From: Histidinibacterium lentulum
Lineage (GTDB): Bacteria > Pseudomonadota > Alphaproteobacteria > Rhodobacterales > Rhodobacteraceae
NCBI RefSeq assembly: GCF_003789055.1
Contig: NZ_ML119084.1
Location: 417,136-481,135, forward strand
Direction: 5' to 3'
DNA: 64,000 nt
Part shown: in pieces, positions 24,886 to 33,515 of the stretch
Layout of the letters: each line of letters begins with the position of its first letter
Numbering within the stretch: the stretch's first letter is position 1
Translations under genes and position numbers: made by a program
The notes under the pieces: generated by a model
The model's database searches: none
What the model saw: only the letters and a program-made list of their open reading frames with translations
What the model was told of the DNA's origin: nothing

Positions 24886-26406
24886 ATGGCAAGAAAACCC
24901 GTCGTTCTGTGCATCCTCGACGGCTGGGGCCTGCGCGAAGACCGAGAGGCCAACGCGCCCGCCCTGGCCGAGACCCCGACCTTCGACCGGCTCTGGGCGA
25001 CCTGCCCCCACGCCACGCTCACCACCCATGGCCCCGTCGTGGGCCTGCCGAAGGGCCAGATGGGCAATTCCGAGGTGGGCCACACCAACATCGGCGCGGG
25101 CCGCACCGTGGCCATGGATCTCGGGCAGATCGACCTCGCCATGGAGGACGGCAGCTTCGACACCCGCCCCGCCCTCACGGAGTTCATCGAGACGCTGAAG
25201 GACAGCGGCGGCACCGCCCACCTGATCGGCCTCGCCTCCCCCGGCGGCGTCCATGCCCACCAGCGCCACCTAGCGCGCGCCGCCCACGTCATCGCGGAGG
25301 CCGGCGTGCCCGTCGCGGTCCATGCCATCACAGACGGCCGCGACGTCTCCCCCCGCTCCGGCGCGGACTGCGTGTCGCAGCTCGTCGCGGACCTGCCCGG
25401 GGCGGCGAAGATCGTCACCGTGACCGGGCGCTATTTCGCCATGGACCGCGACACCCGCTGGGACCGGATCGAGAAGGCCTACCGCACCATGGTGGAGGCG
25501 AAGGGAGAGGCCCGGGCCGACGACCCCGTCGCCGCGATCCGCGCGGGCTACGACAAGGACGTCACCGACGAATTCCTGCCCGCCACCACCATCGGCACCT
25601 ATGCCGGGATGAAGGACGGCGACGGCATCTTCTTTCTCAACTTCCGCGCCGACCGCGCGCGCGAGATCCTCGCCGCCATCGGCGATCCGGACTTCTCCGA
25701 ATTCGACGTCTCCCGGCGCCCGACCCTCGCCGCCCGCCTGGGCATGGTGGACTATTCGAAAAGCCACGACCGCTACATGACCACCGTCTTCCCCAAGACC
25801 GAGGTCACCAACACCCTCGGCGCCTGGGTCGCCTCCAAGGGGCTGACGCAGTTCCGCCTCGCCGAGACCGAGAAATACCCCCATGTCACCTTCTTCCTGA
25901 ACGGCGGCAAGGAAACCCCCGAGGAGGGCGAGGACCGGCACATGCCGAAATCGCCCAAGGTGGCGACCTACGATCTGCAACCCGAGATGAGCGCCCCCGA
26001 GGTCACGGACAGCCTCGTCGCCGCCATCGGCAAGGGCTACGACCTCATCGTGGTGAACTACGCCAACCCCGACATGGTCGGCCATACCGGCGATCTCTCG
26101 GCCGCGATCAGGGCCTGCGAGGCGGTGGACCAGGGGCTGGGCCGCGTCATGGAGGCGCTGGAGCAGGCGGGCGGCGCCATCGTGGTGACCGCCGACCACG
26201 GCAATTGCGAACTCATGGCCGATCCCGAGACCGGCGGGCCCCATACGGCGCACACGCTGAACCCGGTGCCCGTCATCGTCTGGGGCGGTCCCGAGGGCGT
26301 GCGGCTGCGCGACGGCATCCTCGCCGATCTCGCGCCCACGGTGCTCGACCTCATGGGCCTCGACCTGCCGCCCGAGATGACGGGGCGCAGCCTGATCGAG
26401 CGATGA
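24886..26406 (+). CDS. gpmI: 2,3-bisphosphoglycerate-independent phosphoglycerate mutase
   Basis: A 506-residue Mn-dependent iPGM of the alkaline phosphatase superfamily, interconverting 3- and 2-phosphoglycerate in glycolysis. Seen: VLCILDGWGLREDREANAPA, the phospho-serine segment QMGNSEVGHTNIGAGR, substrate loop AITDGRDVSPRSG, FFLNFRADRAREI and the metal motifs NPDMVGHTGDL and VTADHGNCELM. The length is typical. CGGAGACGACCC precedes the ATG. The stop overlaps the EnvC-like start by ATGA, an arrangement gpmI-envC-ctpA that is common in proteobacteria. Confidence 0.97.
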   Translation: MARKPVVLCILDGWGLREDREANAPALAETPTFDRLWATCPHATLTTHGPVVGLPKGQMGNSEVGHTNIGAGRTVAMDLGQIDLAMEDGSFDTRPALTEFIETLKDSGGTAHLIGLASPGGVHAHQRHLARAAHVIAEAGVPVAVHAITDGRDVSPRSGADCVSQLVADLPGAAKIVTVTGRYFAMDRDTRWDRIEKAYRTMVEAKGEARADDPVAAIRAGYDKDVTDEFLPATTIGTYAGMKDGDGIFFLNFRADRAREILAAIGDPDFSEFDVSRRPTLAARLGMVDYSKSHDRYMTTVFPKTEVTNTLGAWVASKGLTQFRLAETEKYPHVTFFLNGGKETPEEGEDRHMPKSPKVATYDLQPEMSAPEVTDSLVAAIGKGYDLIVVNYANPDMVGHTGDLSAAIRACEAVDQGLGRVMEALEQAGGAIVVTADHGNCELMADPETGGPHTAHTLNPVPVIVWGGPEGVRLRDGILADLAPTVLDLMGLDLPPEMTGRSLIER

Positions 26407-27527
26407 TCCGCGCGGTTCTCGCCCTCTGCCTCCTGCTCGCCTGGCCTGCCGCCGCGCAGGACGATCCCGCCCGGGCCGCCGCCGAGGCCGCCGCCCGGCT
26501 GGAGGAGGCGGCGCGCCTGCTCGACAGCGCCGAGGGCGGCCGGGACCGCGTCGAGGCCCTGACCGCGACCCTGCGCGCCTACGAGGACGGGCTCGCCGCC
26601 CTGCGCGACGGCCTCCGCCGCGCCGCGATCCGCGCCCGGGCCATCGAGCTCGATCTCGCGGCGCGCGAGGCCGAGGTCTCCCGCCTTCTGGGCGTGCTCT
26701 CCACGCTGTCCTCCGCGCCCGCTCCGCTCCTGCTGCTGCATCCCTCCGGGCCGACGGGAACCGCGCGCTCCGGCATGATCCTGTCGGACGTGACCCCTGC
26801 CCTCCATGCCGAGGCCGAGGCCCTGCGCAGCCAGCTCGAGGAGCTCGCGCTGCTGCGCCTCCTGCAGGACGAGGCCGCGGAGACGCTCTCGGGCGGCCTT
26901 GCAGGCGCCCAGGAGGCCCGCGCCGCCCTGTCCGAGGCCATCGCCGAACGCACCGACCTGCCGCGCCGCTTTTCCGAGGACCGCATCGCCATGGCCGCGC
27001 TCCTCGCCTCCGCCGACACGCTCGCCGCCTTCGCCGAGGGCCTGCCCGTCACCGTCGCCGCCGAGGGCCCCGGCGCCGCGCCGCCCGCGCCGGAGCCGGG
27101 CAGCCTTCCCCTGCCGGTCGAGGGCACGCTCCTGCGCGGGTTCGACCAGCCCGACGCCGCCGGCATCCGCCGCCCCGGCTGGATCCTCGCCGCCCGCCCC
27201 GGCGCGCTCGTCACCGCGCCCGCGGCCGCCACGATCCGCTACGCGGGGCCGCTGCTCGACTACGGGCAGGTCGTCATCGTCGAGCCGGGACCGGACCTCC
27301 TGATCGTCCTCGCCGGTCTCGCCACGGTCTACGGCACCCCCGGCGAGGTGGTCCCCGCCGGGACGCCGCTCGGGCTCATGGGCGGGGCCGAGCCGGCAGA
27401 CGTTCAACAGATTTTGACTGAAACCACGGGACCCGTGGCGGGCACCCGCTCCGAGACGCTATATGTCGAGGTCAGGAACGGGCAGAGTGCCGTAGATCCG
27501 GCGGCGTGGTTCGCGTCCCGGCCATGA
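26403..27527 (+). CDS. EnvC-like murein hydrolase activator
   Basis: A 374-residue periplasmic protein with a signal peptide (MIRAVLALCLLLAWPAAAQD). Residues 20-190 are coiled coil rich in Ala, Glu and Arg, and the last 130 residues form a LytM/M23 fold. The usual HxH metal site is replaced (LLIVLAGLATVYG), as in EnvC/NlpD proteins that activate amidases instead of cutting peptidoglycan. It sits between gpmI and ctpA, overlapping gpmI by 4 nt and 10 nt before ctpA. Likely role: activation of cell-division amidases at the septum. Confidence 0.85.
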   Translation: MIRAVLALCLLLAWPAAAQDDPARAAAEAAARLEEAARLLDSAEGGRDRVEALTATLRAYEDGLAALRDGLRRAAIRARAIELDLAAREAEVSRLLGVLSTLSSAPAPLLLLHPSGPTGTARSGMILSDVTPALHAEAEALRSQLEELALLRLLQDEAAETLSGGLAGAQEARAALSEAIAERTDLPRRFSEDRIAMAALLASADTLAAFAEGLPVTVAAEGPGAAPPAPEPGSLPLPVEGTLLRGFDQPDAAGIRRPGWILAARPGALVTAPAAATIRYAGPLLDYGQVVIVEPGPDLLIVLAGLATVYGTPGEVVPAGTPLGLMGGAEPADVQQILTETTGPVAGTRSETLYVEVRNGQSAVDPAAWFASRP

Positions 27528-27537
27528 GGAGACGACT

Positions 27538-28914
27538 ATGAAGAGATTCGCGATGGCCGCCGTCGCCGGCATCCTTGGCGGCGCGATCGTCACCACACAG
27601 GTCGCCGGCCCCCTCCTCGCGCAGGAAGGCGCGAACCAGGCCAGCGTCTACGAACAGCTCGACCTCTTCGGCGACATCTTCGAACGCATCCGCGCGCAAT
27701 ACGTCGAGGAGGTGAACGAGGGCGACCTGATCGAGGCGGCGATCGACGGGATGCTGACCTCGCTCGATCCGCATTCCTCCTATCTCTCGCCCGAGGACGC
27801 CGCCGACATGCGCGTGCAGACCCGCGGCCAGTTCGGCGGGCTCGGCATCGAGGTGACCCAGGAAGAGGGTTATGTGAAGGTCGTGGCCCCCATGGACGGC
27901 ACGCCCGCCGACGCCGCCGGGATCATGGCCGGCGACTTCATCACCGCGGTGGACGGCGAAAGCCTGCTCGGCCTCACCCTCGACGAGGCGGTGGAAATGA
28001 TGCGCGGCCCCGTGGGCTCTGAGATCACCGTGACCGTGGTGCGCGAGAACCGGCCGGAACCCTTCCAGGTCTCGATCATCCGCGACACCATCCGCCTCAC
28101 CGCCGTGCGCGCGCGCACCGAGGGGCAGGCCGTCGTGCTGCGGGTCTCCACCTTCAACGACCAGACCTATCCGAACCTCACCTCGGGGCTCGAGGAGCAG
28201 GTGGAGGCGGCCGGAGGCTGGGACGGAATCACCGGCATCGTGCTCGACCTCCGCAACAACCCCGGCGGCCTGCTCGACCAGGCGATCCGGGTCACCGACG
28301 CCTTCCTCGACGAGGGCGAGATCGTCTCCACCCGGGGCCGCGACCCGATCGACAGCGACCGCTACCAGGCGCGCGAGGGCGACATCGCCGAGGGCAAGCC
28401 CATCGTCGTGCTGATCAACCAGGGCTCCGCCTCCGCCTCGGAGATCGTCGCGGGCGCCCTTCAGGACCACAGGCGCGCCATCGTCGTGGGCACCCAGAGC
28501 TTCGGCAAGGGGTCGGTCCAGACGGTCATTCCCCTCCGCGGCGACGCCGCCATGCGGCTCACCACGGCGCGCTACTACACGCCCTCGGGCCGCTCGATCC
28601 AGGCCCTCGGCATCTCGCCCGACATCATCGTCGAACAGCCGGCACCCCGCCCCCTCGACGAGGAGATGGATGCCGAGGAGGAGGAGATGCCCCGCTTCCG
28701 CGGCGAGGCCGACCTGCGCGGCGCCCTCGCCAGCGACAGCCTGTCGCCGGAGGAAACCGAGCTTCTCGAACGGGAGCGCGCCCGCGCCGAGGCCACCGCC
28801 GCCCTGCGCGAGGAGGACTACCAGCTCGCCTATGCGCTCGACATCCTGAAGGGCCTCTCCGCCCTCGGCCCGGCGGCTGCGGTCGCGGCGCCCGCACAGG
28901 TGGCGAACCCGTAA
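27538..28914 (+). CDS. ctpA: C-terminal processing S41 peptidase
   Basis: A 458-residue Ctp-type protease. The signal/anchor segment is MKRFAMAAVAGILGGAIVTT. A PDZ domain follows near residues 100-180 (GLGIEVTQEEGYVKVVAPMD), then the catalytic Ser-Lys region: Ser in NQGSASASEIVAGALQDH and Lys in VGTQSFGKGSVQTVIPL. The C-terminus has an acidic stretch (DEEMDAEEEEM). It probably trims or degrades periplasmic substrates linked to cell-wall hydrolase control, consistent with the EnvC-like neighbour. GAGGAGACGACT gives a strong ribosome site. Confidence 0.95.
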   Translation: MKRFAMAAVAGILGGAIVTTQVAGPLLAQEGANQASVYEQLDLFGDIFERIRAQYVEEVNEGDLIEAAIDGMLTSLDPHSSYLSPEDAADMRVQTRGQFGGLGIEVTQEEGYVKVVAPMDGTPADAAGIMAGDFITAVDGESLLGLTLDEAVEMMRGPVGSEITVTVVRENRPEPFQVSIIRDTIRLTAVRARTEGQAVVLRVSTFNDQTYPNLTSGLEEQVEAAGGWDGITGIVLDLRNNPGGLLDQAIRVTDAFLDEGEIVSTRGRDPIDSDRYQAREGDIAEGKPIVVLINQGSASASEIVAGALQDHRRAIVVGTQSFGKGSVQTVIPLRGDAAMRLTTARYYTPSGRSIQALGISPDIIVEQPAPRPLDEEMDAEEEEMPRFRGEADLRGALASDSLSPEETELLERERARAEATAALREEDYQLAYALDILKGLSALGPAAAVAAPAQVANP

Positions 28915-29041
28915 CGCCCCTCCGGCGGCGGCGCGGCCTCCCTCGCGTCGCCGCCCGCCCCCTGCCGGCATCGCCCCGCCTCCGCGCCTTGACGCCGCCC
29001 GTAAAACCGGGACCCTCGGACAGGACCGTCCCGGAGTGCCC

Positions 29042-29656
29042 ATGATCAGCCTGCAGTTCCTCGTCACCGCCTTCGTCGTCGTCATCGCCCCCGGCACCGG
29101 CGTCGTCTACACCCTCGCCCTCGGCCTCGGTCAGGGACGGCGCGCCGCCCTCTGGGCCGCGGCGGGCTGCACGCTGGGCATCGTGCCCCACCTCGCCGCC
29201 GCCGCCCTCGGCCTCGCGGCGCTGCTCCACACCTCCGCGCTCCTCTTCACGACGGTGAAATACGCGGGCGTCGCCTACCTCCTCTGGCTCGCCTGGGACA
29301 GCCTGCGCGCCGGCGGCGCCCTCGCCGTCAAGGCGCAGGAGAACCGCGATCCCGGCTGGCGCATCGCCCGGCGCGGGGCGCTCATCAACATCCTGAACCC
29401 CAAGCTGTCGATCTTCTTCCTCGCGCTGCTGCCGCCGTTCCTGTCCGGCGATCCCGCGACAGCCACCGCCGAGATGGCGCTTCTCGGCGCGGTCTTCATG
29501 GCGATGACCTTCGCCGTCTTCGTGCTCTACGGCCTCTTCGCCGCCACCGCCCGGACCCGGGTCCTCGGCTCCGAGACCGCCATGCGCTGGGCACGCCGGG
29601 GCTTCGCCGCGGTCTTCGCCGCCCTCGCCGGCCGCCTCGCCCTCGAGCGCGCCTGA
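29042..29656 (+). CDS. LysE family translocator
   Basis: A 204-residue inner-membrane exporter of the LysE/RhtB family with about six helices. Typical motifs are IAPGTGVVYTLALGLGQGRR after the first helix, GVAYLLWLAWDSLR and LINILNPKLSIFFLALLPPF. It should export amino acids or their derivatives. ATG 29042 was chosen over GTG 29036 because it fits the family start MISLQFL; both are possible. The stop overlaps the rppH start (TGATG). Confidence 0.9.
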   Translation: MISLQFLVTAFVVVIAPGTGVVYTLALGLGQGRRAALWAAAGCTLGIVPHLAAAALGLAALLHTSALLFTTVKYAGVAYLLWLAWDSLRAGGALAVKAQENRDPGWRIARRGALINILNPKLSIFFLALLPPFLSGDPATATAEMALLGAVFMAMTFAVFVLYGLFAATARTRVLGSETAMRWARRGFAAVFAALAGRLALERA

Positions 29657-30129
29657 TGGAGCCCGAGCGCCGCCCCTACCGTCCGTGCGTCGGTGTCATG
29701 CTCGCCAGCCGCGACGGCCGCGTCTTCATGGGCCAGCGCGCCGACCAAAGCGAGCCTGCCTGGCAGATGCCCCAGGGCGGCATCGACCCGGGCGAAACCC
29801 CCGAACAGGCCGCCCTGCGCGAACTGGAAGAGGAAACCGGCGTCCCCGCCCGCCTCGTGCGGATCGAGGCAGAGACCTCGGACTGGCTCTCCTACGATTT
29901 CCCGCCCGGCGTCGCCGACACCCGCTGGGGCGGGCGCTACCGGGGGCAGAGCCAGAAATGGCTCCTCCTGCGTTTTCTCGGAGAGGATGCCGAGGTGCGG
30001 ATCGACACCGACCACCCGGAATTCTCATCCTGGGACTGGGTGGCGCCCAAGGATGTCGTCCCGAGGATCGTCCCATTCAAGCGGGCGGTCTATGCCCGCG
30101 TGCTCGAAGAATTCGGAGACCTCATATGA
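29656..30129 (+). CDS. rppH: RNA pyrophosphohydrolase (Nudix)
   Basis: A 157-residue Nudix hydrolase that removes pyrophosphate from 5'-triphosphorylated mRNA (and Np4A), beginning mRNA decay. The Nudix box GGIDPGETPEQAALRELEEE is complete with its glutamates, and YRPCVGVMLAS and QKWLLLRFLG are conserved in RppH. TGATG couples it to the LysE gene, and its stop overlaps the next start by ATGA. Confidence 0.93.
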   Translation: MEPERRPYRPCVGVMLASRDGRVFMGQRADQSEPAWQMPQGGIDPGETPEQAALRELEEETGVPARLVRIEAETSDWLSYDFPPGVADTRWGGRYRGQSQKWLLLRFLGEDAEVRIDTDHPEFSSWDWVAPKDVVPRIVPFKRAVYARVLEEFGDLI

Positions 30130-30632
30130 CCCCCCGCCTCGCCCTGGCCGCCCTTGTCCTGGCCGCCCTCGCTTCCCCCGCCGCGGCGCTCTCCTGCCTC
30201 AGGCCCGATCCCGCGCGCACGTTCCAGGAGGCGGACGCCTCCGAGCGGGTCTTCGCCGTGATCCACGGCCGCTTCAGCTTCGACGCGGGCCGGATGCCCG
30301 GCGGCCTCCTCACCGAGCGCACGCCCGACGATCCCCAGCCCGAGCCGGTGGTCTCCGAATTCATGGGCCATGTCCTGGGCCCCGAGGGCTTCACCGAGAG
30401 CTGGATGGGCCCGGTGATCCTCCAGCCCGTCTGCGGCGGCCCCTGGTGCGGGCAGCTCCCGAGCCCGGTGGAGGCGCTGGCCTTCGTCCTCGTGGACGAC
30501 GGCGGCCCCACTCTCGTCCTCGACCCCTGCGCCACCCGCGTCTTCCCGGACCCCTCGCGCGAGACACTGGCGCAGATGGTCTCCTGCATCCAGGGCGGCG
30601 ACTGCACGCCGGCGGACGGCCTCCCGCAGTGA
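30126..30632 (+). CDS. secreted hypothetical protein
   Basis: A 168-residue exported protein with a clear signal peptide (MTPRLALAALVLAALASPAA, cleaved before LSC). The mature part has six cysteines in pairs (LSCLRPD, VCGGPWCGQL, PCATRVF, SCIQGGDC), suggesting disulphides. It overlaps rppH by 4 nt. No family recognised; the function is unknown. Confidence 0.8.
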   Translation: MTPRLALAALVLAALASPAAALSCLRPDPARTFQEADASERVFAVIHGRFSFDAGRMPGGLLTERTPDDPQPEPVVSEFMGHVLGPEGFTESWMGPVILQPVCGGPWCGQLPSPVEALAFVLVDDGGPTLVLDPCATRVFPDPSRETLAQMVSCIQGGDCTPADGLPQ

Positions 30633-30728
30633 CCCGCCCCCCGGGCGGCGGCGCGTGCACAGGCGCCGCCGCCCGGTGCCGCAAGGCCCCCGCCAGCCGA
30701 AGACCGCCGCATCCTCCAGAGGCCCGAC

Positions 30729-32114
30729 GTGGACACCGACCTTCCCTCCCTTCCGAATTCCCTTGAAGCCCGCGACCGCCGGTCGCTCGTCCATGGCCTG
30801 ACGGACCTCGCTCGCCACCTCGAGATCGGCCCGAAGATCATCGAGAGCGGCCGGGGCGTCTGGGTCTCCGACGGCGAAGGCCGGACCTACCTCGAAGGCA
30901 TGTCCGGCCTTTGGTGCATCTCGCTCGGCTACGGGCAGGAACGGCTCATCGCCGCCTGCGAGGCGCAGATGCGCAAGCTCGCCTATTACCACCTGACCAA
31001 CCACAAGGGGCATCCCGCGCCCATAGAGCTGGCGGAGAAGCTGCTCGAGATCGCCCCCGTGCCCATGTCGCATGTCTGGTTCGCCAATTCCGGCTCCGAA
31101 TCCGCCGACTGCGCCGCGCGCCTCTGCTGGTACTACTGGAACGCCGTGGGCCAGCCGCAGAAGCGCAAGTTCCTCGCCCATGACCGCGCCTACCACGGCA
31201 ACACCATCGCCGCGGCCTCCCTCACCGGCACATCCTACGCCCACGAGGGGTTCAACCTCCCGCTCGACGGCTTTCTGCACGTCGCCACGCCCCATTATCT
31301 CACCGGGGCGCAGCCGGACGAAACCGAAGAGCAGTTCGTCGCCCGACTCCTCGCCGAACTCGAGGCCCGCATCCTCGCCGAGGGACCGGAGACCATCGCC
31401 GCCTTCTTCACCGAGCCGGTCATGGCCGCGGGCGGCGTCATCGTCCCGCCCGAGGGCTATTTCGACGGCCTCCAGCGCCTCCTGAATAAGCACGACATCC
31501 TTCTCGTCGCGGACGAGGTGGTCACCGCCTTCGGCCGCACCGGAGAGATGTTCGGCACCACCCGCATGGGCCTCGAGCCCGACCTGATCGTCCTCGCCAA
31601 GGGCCTGACGAGCGCCTACATCCCGATGTCGGCCCTGATGATGAACGCGCGCATCTTCGACGCGATCTCCGCCTATTCGGGCCGCCTCGGCATCTTCGGC
31701 CTGACCATGACCTATTCGGGTCACCCCGTCGCCGCCGCCGTCGCGCGCGAGGCCATCGCCCTCTACGAGGAGCTCGCCATCCCCGAGCGGACCAAGGCGC
31801 TCGAGCCGGTCCTTCTGGGCGGCCTGCGCGACCGCCTCGGCGGGCATCCGAACGTCGGGGACATCCGCGGCACGGGCCTTCTCGCCGGCGTCCAGCTCGT
31901 GGCGCGTCGCGACCCTCTGACCCTGTTCGACGCCAGCGCCCGTTTCGGCCCCCGCGTCGCCGCCCTGGCCGAGGACAACGGCCTCATCGTCAGGGCGATA
32001 GGAGACACCATCGCCATCTGCCCGCCCCTCGTGATCGACGAGGCCGAGATCGCCCAGCTCGTGGACCGCCTCGCACGGGCCATCGAGGCAGCTGCGGCGG
32101 AGCCGGGCGCATAG
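30729..32114 (+). CDS. class III omega-aminotransferase
   Basis: A 461-residue PLP-dependent aminotransferase. Motifs are WVSDGEGRTYLEGMSGLWCI near residue 45, HVWFANSGSESADCAARL, VADEVVTAFGRTGEMFGT and the PLP lysine in LIVLAKGLTSAYIPMSALM. The family includes omega-amino acid:pyruvate, putrescine and taurine transaminases, and the substrate cannot be fixed here. The start is GTG 30729, 96 nt after the previous gene. It is convergent with the transglycosylase across a 98-nt AT-richer gap. Confidence 0.9.
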   Translation: MDTDLPSLPNSLEARDRRSLVHGLTDLARHLEIGPKIIESGRGVWVSDGEGRTYLEGMSGLWCISLGYGQERLIAACEAQMRKLAYYHLTNHKGHPAPIELAEKLLEIAPVPMSHVWFANSGSESADCAARLCWYYWNAVGQPQKRKFLAHDRAYHGNTIAAASLTGTSYAHEGFNLPLDGFLHVATPHYLTGAQPDETEEQFVARLLAELEARILAEGPETIAAFFTEPVMAAGGVIVPPEGYFDGLQRLLNKHDILLVADEVVTAFGRTGEMFGTTRMGLEPDLIVLAKGLTSAYIPMSALMMNARIFDAISAYSGRLGIFGLTMTYSGHPVAAAVAREAIALYEELAIPERTKALEPVLLGGLRDRLGGHPNVGDIRGTGLLAGVQLVARRDPLTLFDASARFGPRVAALAEDNGLIVRAIGDTIAICPPLVIDEAEIAQLVDRLARAIEAAAAEPGA

Positions 32115-32212
32115 GAACCCCGCCCCCGAGACAGGCCGACGCCGCACGGCGTTAACCAGAAAATCTCAATTACATCAATATCTTGAGGCGCTGTTCATCG
32201 TGAAACGCTGGC

Positions 32213-33463
32213 CTACCTCAGCCGCTCCAGCAGCGCCGGCGAACCATAACCGTCGGGAACCAGCCCCTCCGAGACCTGGTAGGCCCGGATCGCCGCCACC
32301 GTGTTGGGCCCGATCTTCCCGTCGATTCCCAGCGTGTCGAACCCCGCCGCCGTCAGCCGCTCCTGCAACTCCATCCGCTCCGGCCCCGCGAGCCCGCCGA
32401 GATGCCGCGGCCAGGGCACGCTGATCTCCGCCCCGCCCCGGATCCGGTCCGCCAGATGCCCCACCGCGATCACATAGGCATCGGCCGTGTTGTACCTCTC
32501 GATCACCGCGAAGTTCTCGAAGACGAGGAAGGCCGCCCCCTCGTGCCCCGCCGGCAGCAGCACCGAGGCCGCGCCGTGGTCCGGCACCGCCGCCCCGTCG
32601 AGCCCCAGAACCCCGATCTCCGCCCACTGCCGCGGCATCCGCTCGATCTCGCGATCCGCGAGACGGTAGTCGAACCCCTCCGGCAGCTGCACCTCCACCC
32701 CCCAGGGCTGCCCCGTCACCCAGCCGAACCGCGCCAGATAGGCCGCCGTCGAGGCCAGCGCATCCGCCGGATCGTCGCCCCAGATATGCCGCCTCCCGTC
32801 CCCGTCCCAATCCACAGCGAAGGCGAGGTACGAGGTCGGCATGAACTGCGTGTGCCCCATGGCCCCCGCCCAGCTTCCCTCCAGCTCCTCCAGCTCCGCG
32901 TCGCCCCCCTGCAGGATCCGCAGCGCCGCGATCAGCTGTCCCTCGAAGAACGCCCCCCGCCGCGAATCGGCCGCAAGCGTCGCCAGCGCAGACAGCGTGT
33001 CCGTGGTGCCGCGATAGGTCCCGTAGGCGCTCTCCAGCCCCCAGATCGCGACCACCACATGCCGGTCCACGCCGTAGCGCGCCTCGATCTCCCGCAGCAG
33101 CGCTTCGTTCGCCGCCAGCGCCGCCCGGCCGTTGACGATCCGCGCCTCGGACACGGCGGTGTCGAGATACTCCCAGATCGGCTTGACGAATTCCGCCTGA
33201 TTGCGGTCCAGCCGGATGATCTGTTCGCTGTAGTCCATGCGCGGCAGGGCGCGGTCCAGCGTGGCGGCGTCGATGCCCCGGGCGATCGCCCGTTCGCGGA
33301 ACCCGTCCTTCCAGGCCGCGAATCCGACCGTCCCGATCTCCTCGCCCCGCACGCCATCCTCCGTCGCCAGATTGCCCAGCGCCCCCTGGGCCACGCCCGG
33401 GGACGCGGCCAGAGCCGTCACTGTCAGAACCAGCGCGCCGATGATCCGCACTCGGGCCTCCAC
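32213..33463 (-). CDS. lytic murein transglycosylase (MltB-like) with peptidoglycan-binding domain
   Basis: A 416-residue periplasmic protein with an N-terminal signal (RIIGALVLTVTALAASPGVA). The catalytic SLT/MltB domain has the glutamate in VVAIWGLESAYGTYRG and the substrate motif GAMGHTQFMPTSYLAFAVDW. A C-terminal PG_binding_1 domain (LQERLTAAGFDTLGIDGKIG) ends the protein. It cleaves glycan strands to 1,6-anhydromuramyl products. The start is GTG at 33461-33463. It is followed on the same strand by no close gene, and preceded by rnr (52 nt). Confidence 0.92.
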   Translation of the reverse strand: MEARVRIIGALVLTVTALAASPGVAQGALGNLATEDGVRGEEIGTVGFAAWKDGFRERAIARGIDAATLDRALPRMDYSEQIIRLDRNQAEFVKPIWEYLDTAVSEARIVNGRAALAANEALLREIEARYGVDRHVVVAIWGLESAYGTYRGTTDTLSALATLAADSRRGAFFEGQLIAALRILQGGDAELEELEGSWAGAMGHTQFMPTSYLAFAVDWDGDGRRHIWGDDPADALASTAAYLARFGWVTGQPWGVEVQLPEGFDYRLADREIERMPRQWAEIGVLGLDGAAVPDHGAASVLLPAGHEGAAFLVFENFAVIERYNTADAYVIAVGHLADRIRGGAEISVPWPRHLGGLAGPERMELQERLTAAGFDTLGIDGKIGPNTVAAIRAYQVSEGLVPDGYGSPALLERLR

Positions 33464-33515
33464 TGTCGTCCCGCTTTCCCGTCAGCCTAGCCGAGCCCCC
33501 ACCCCCGAGGCCAGC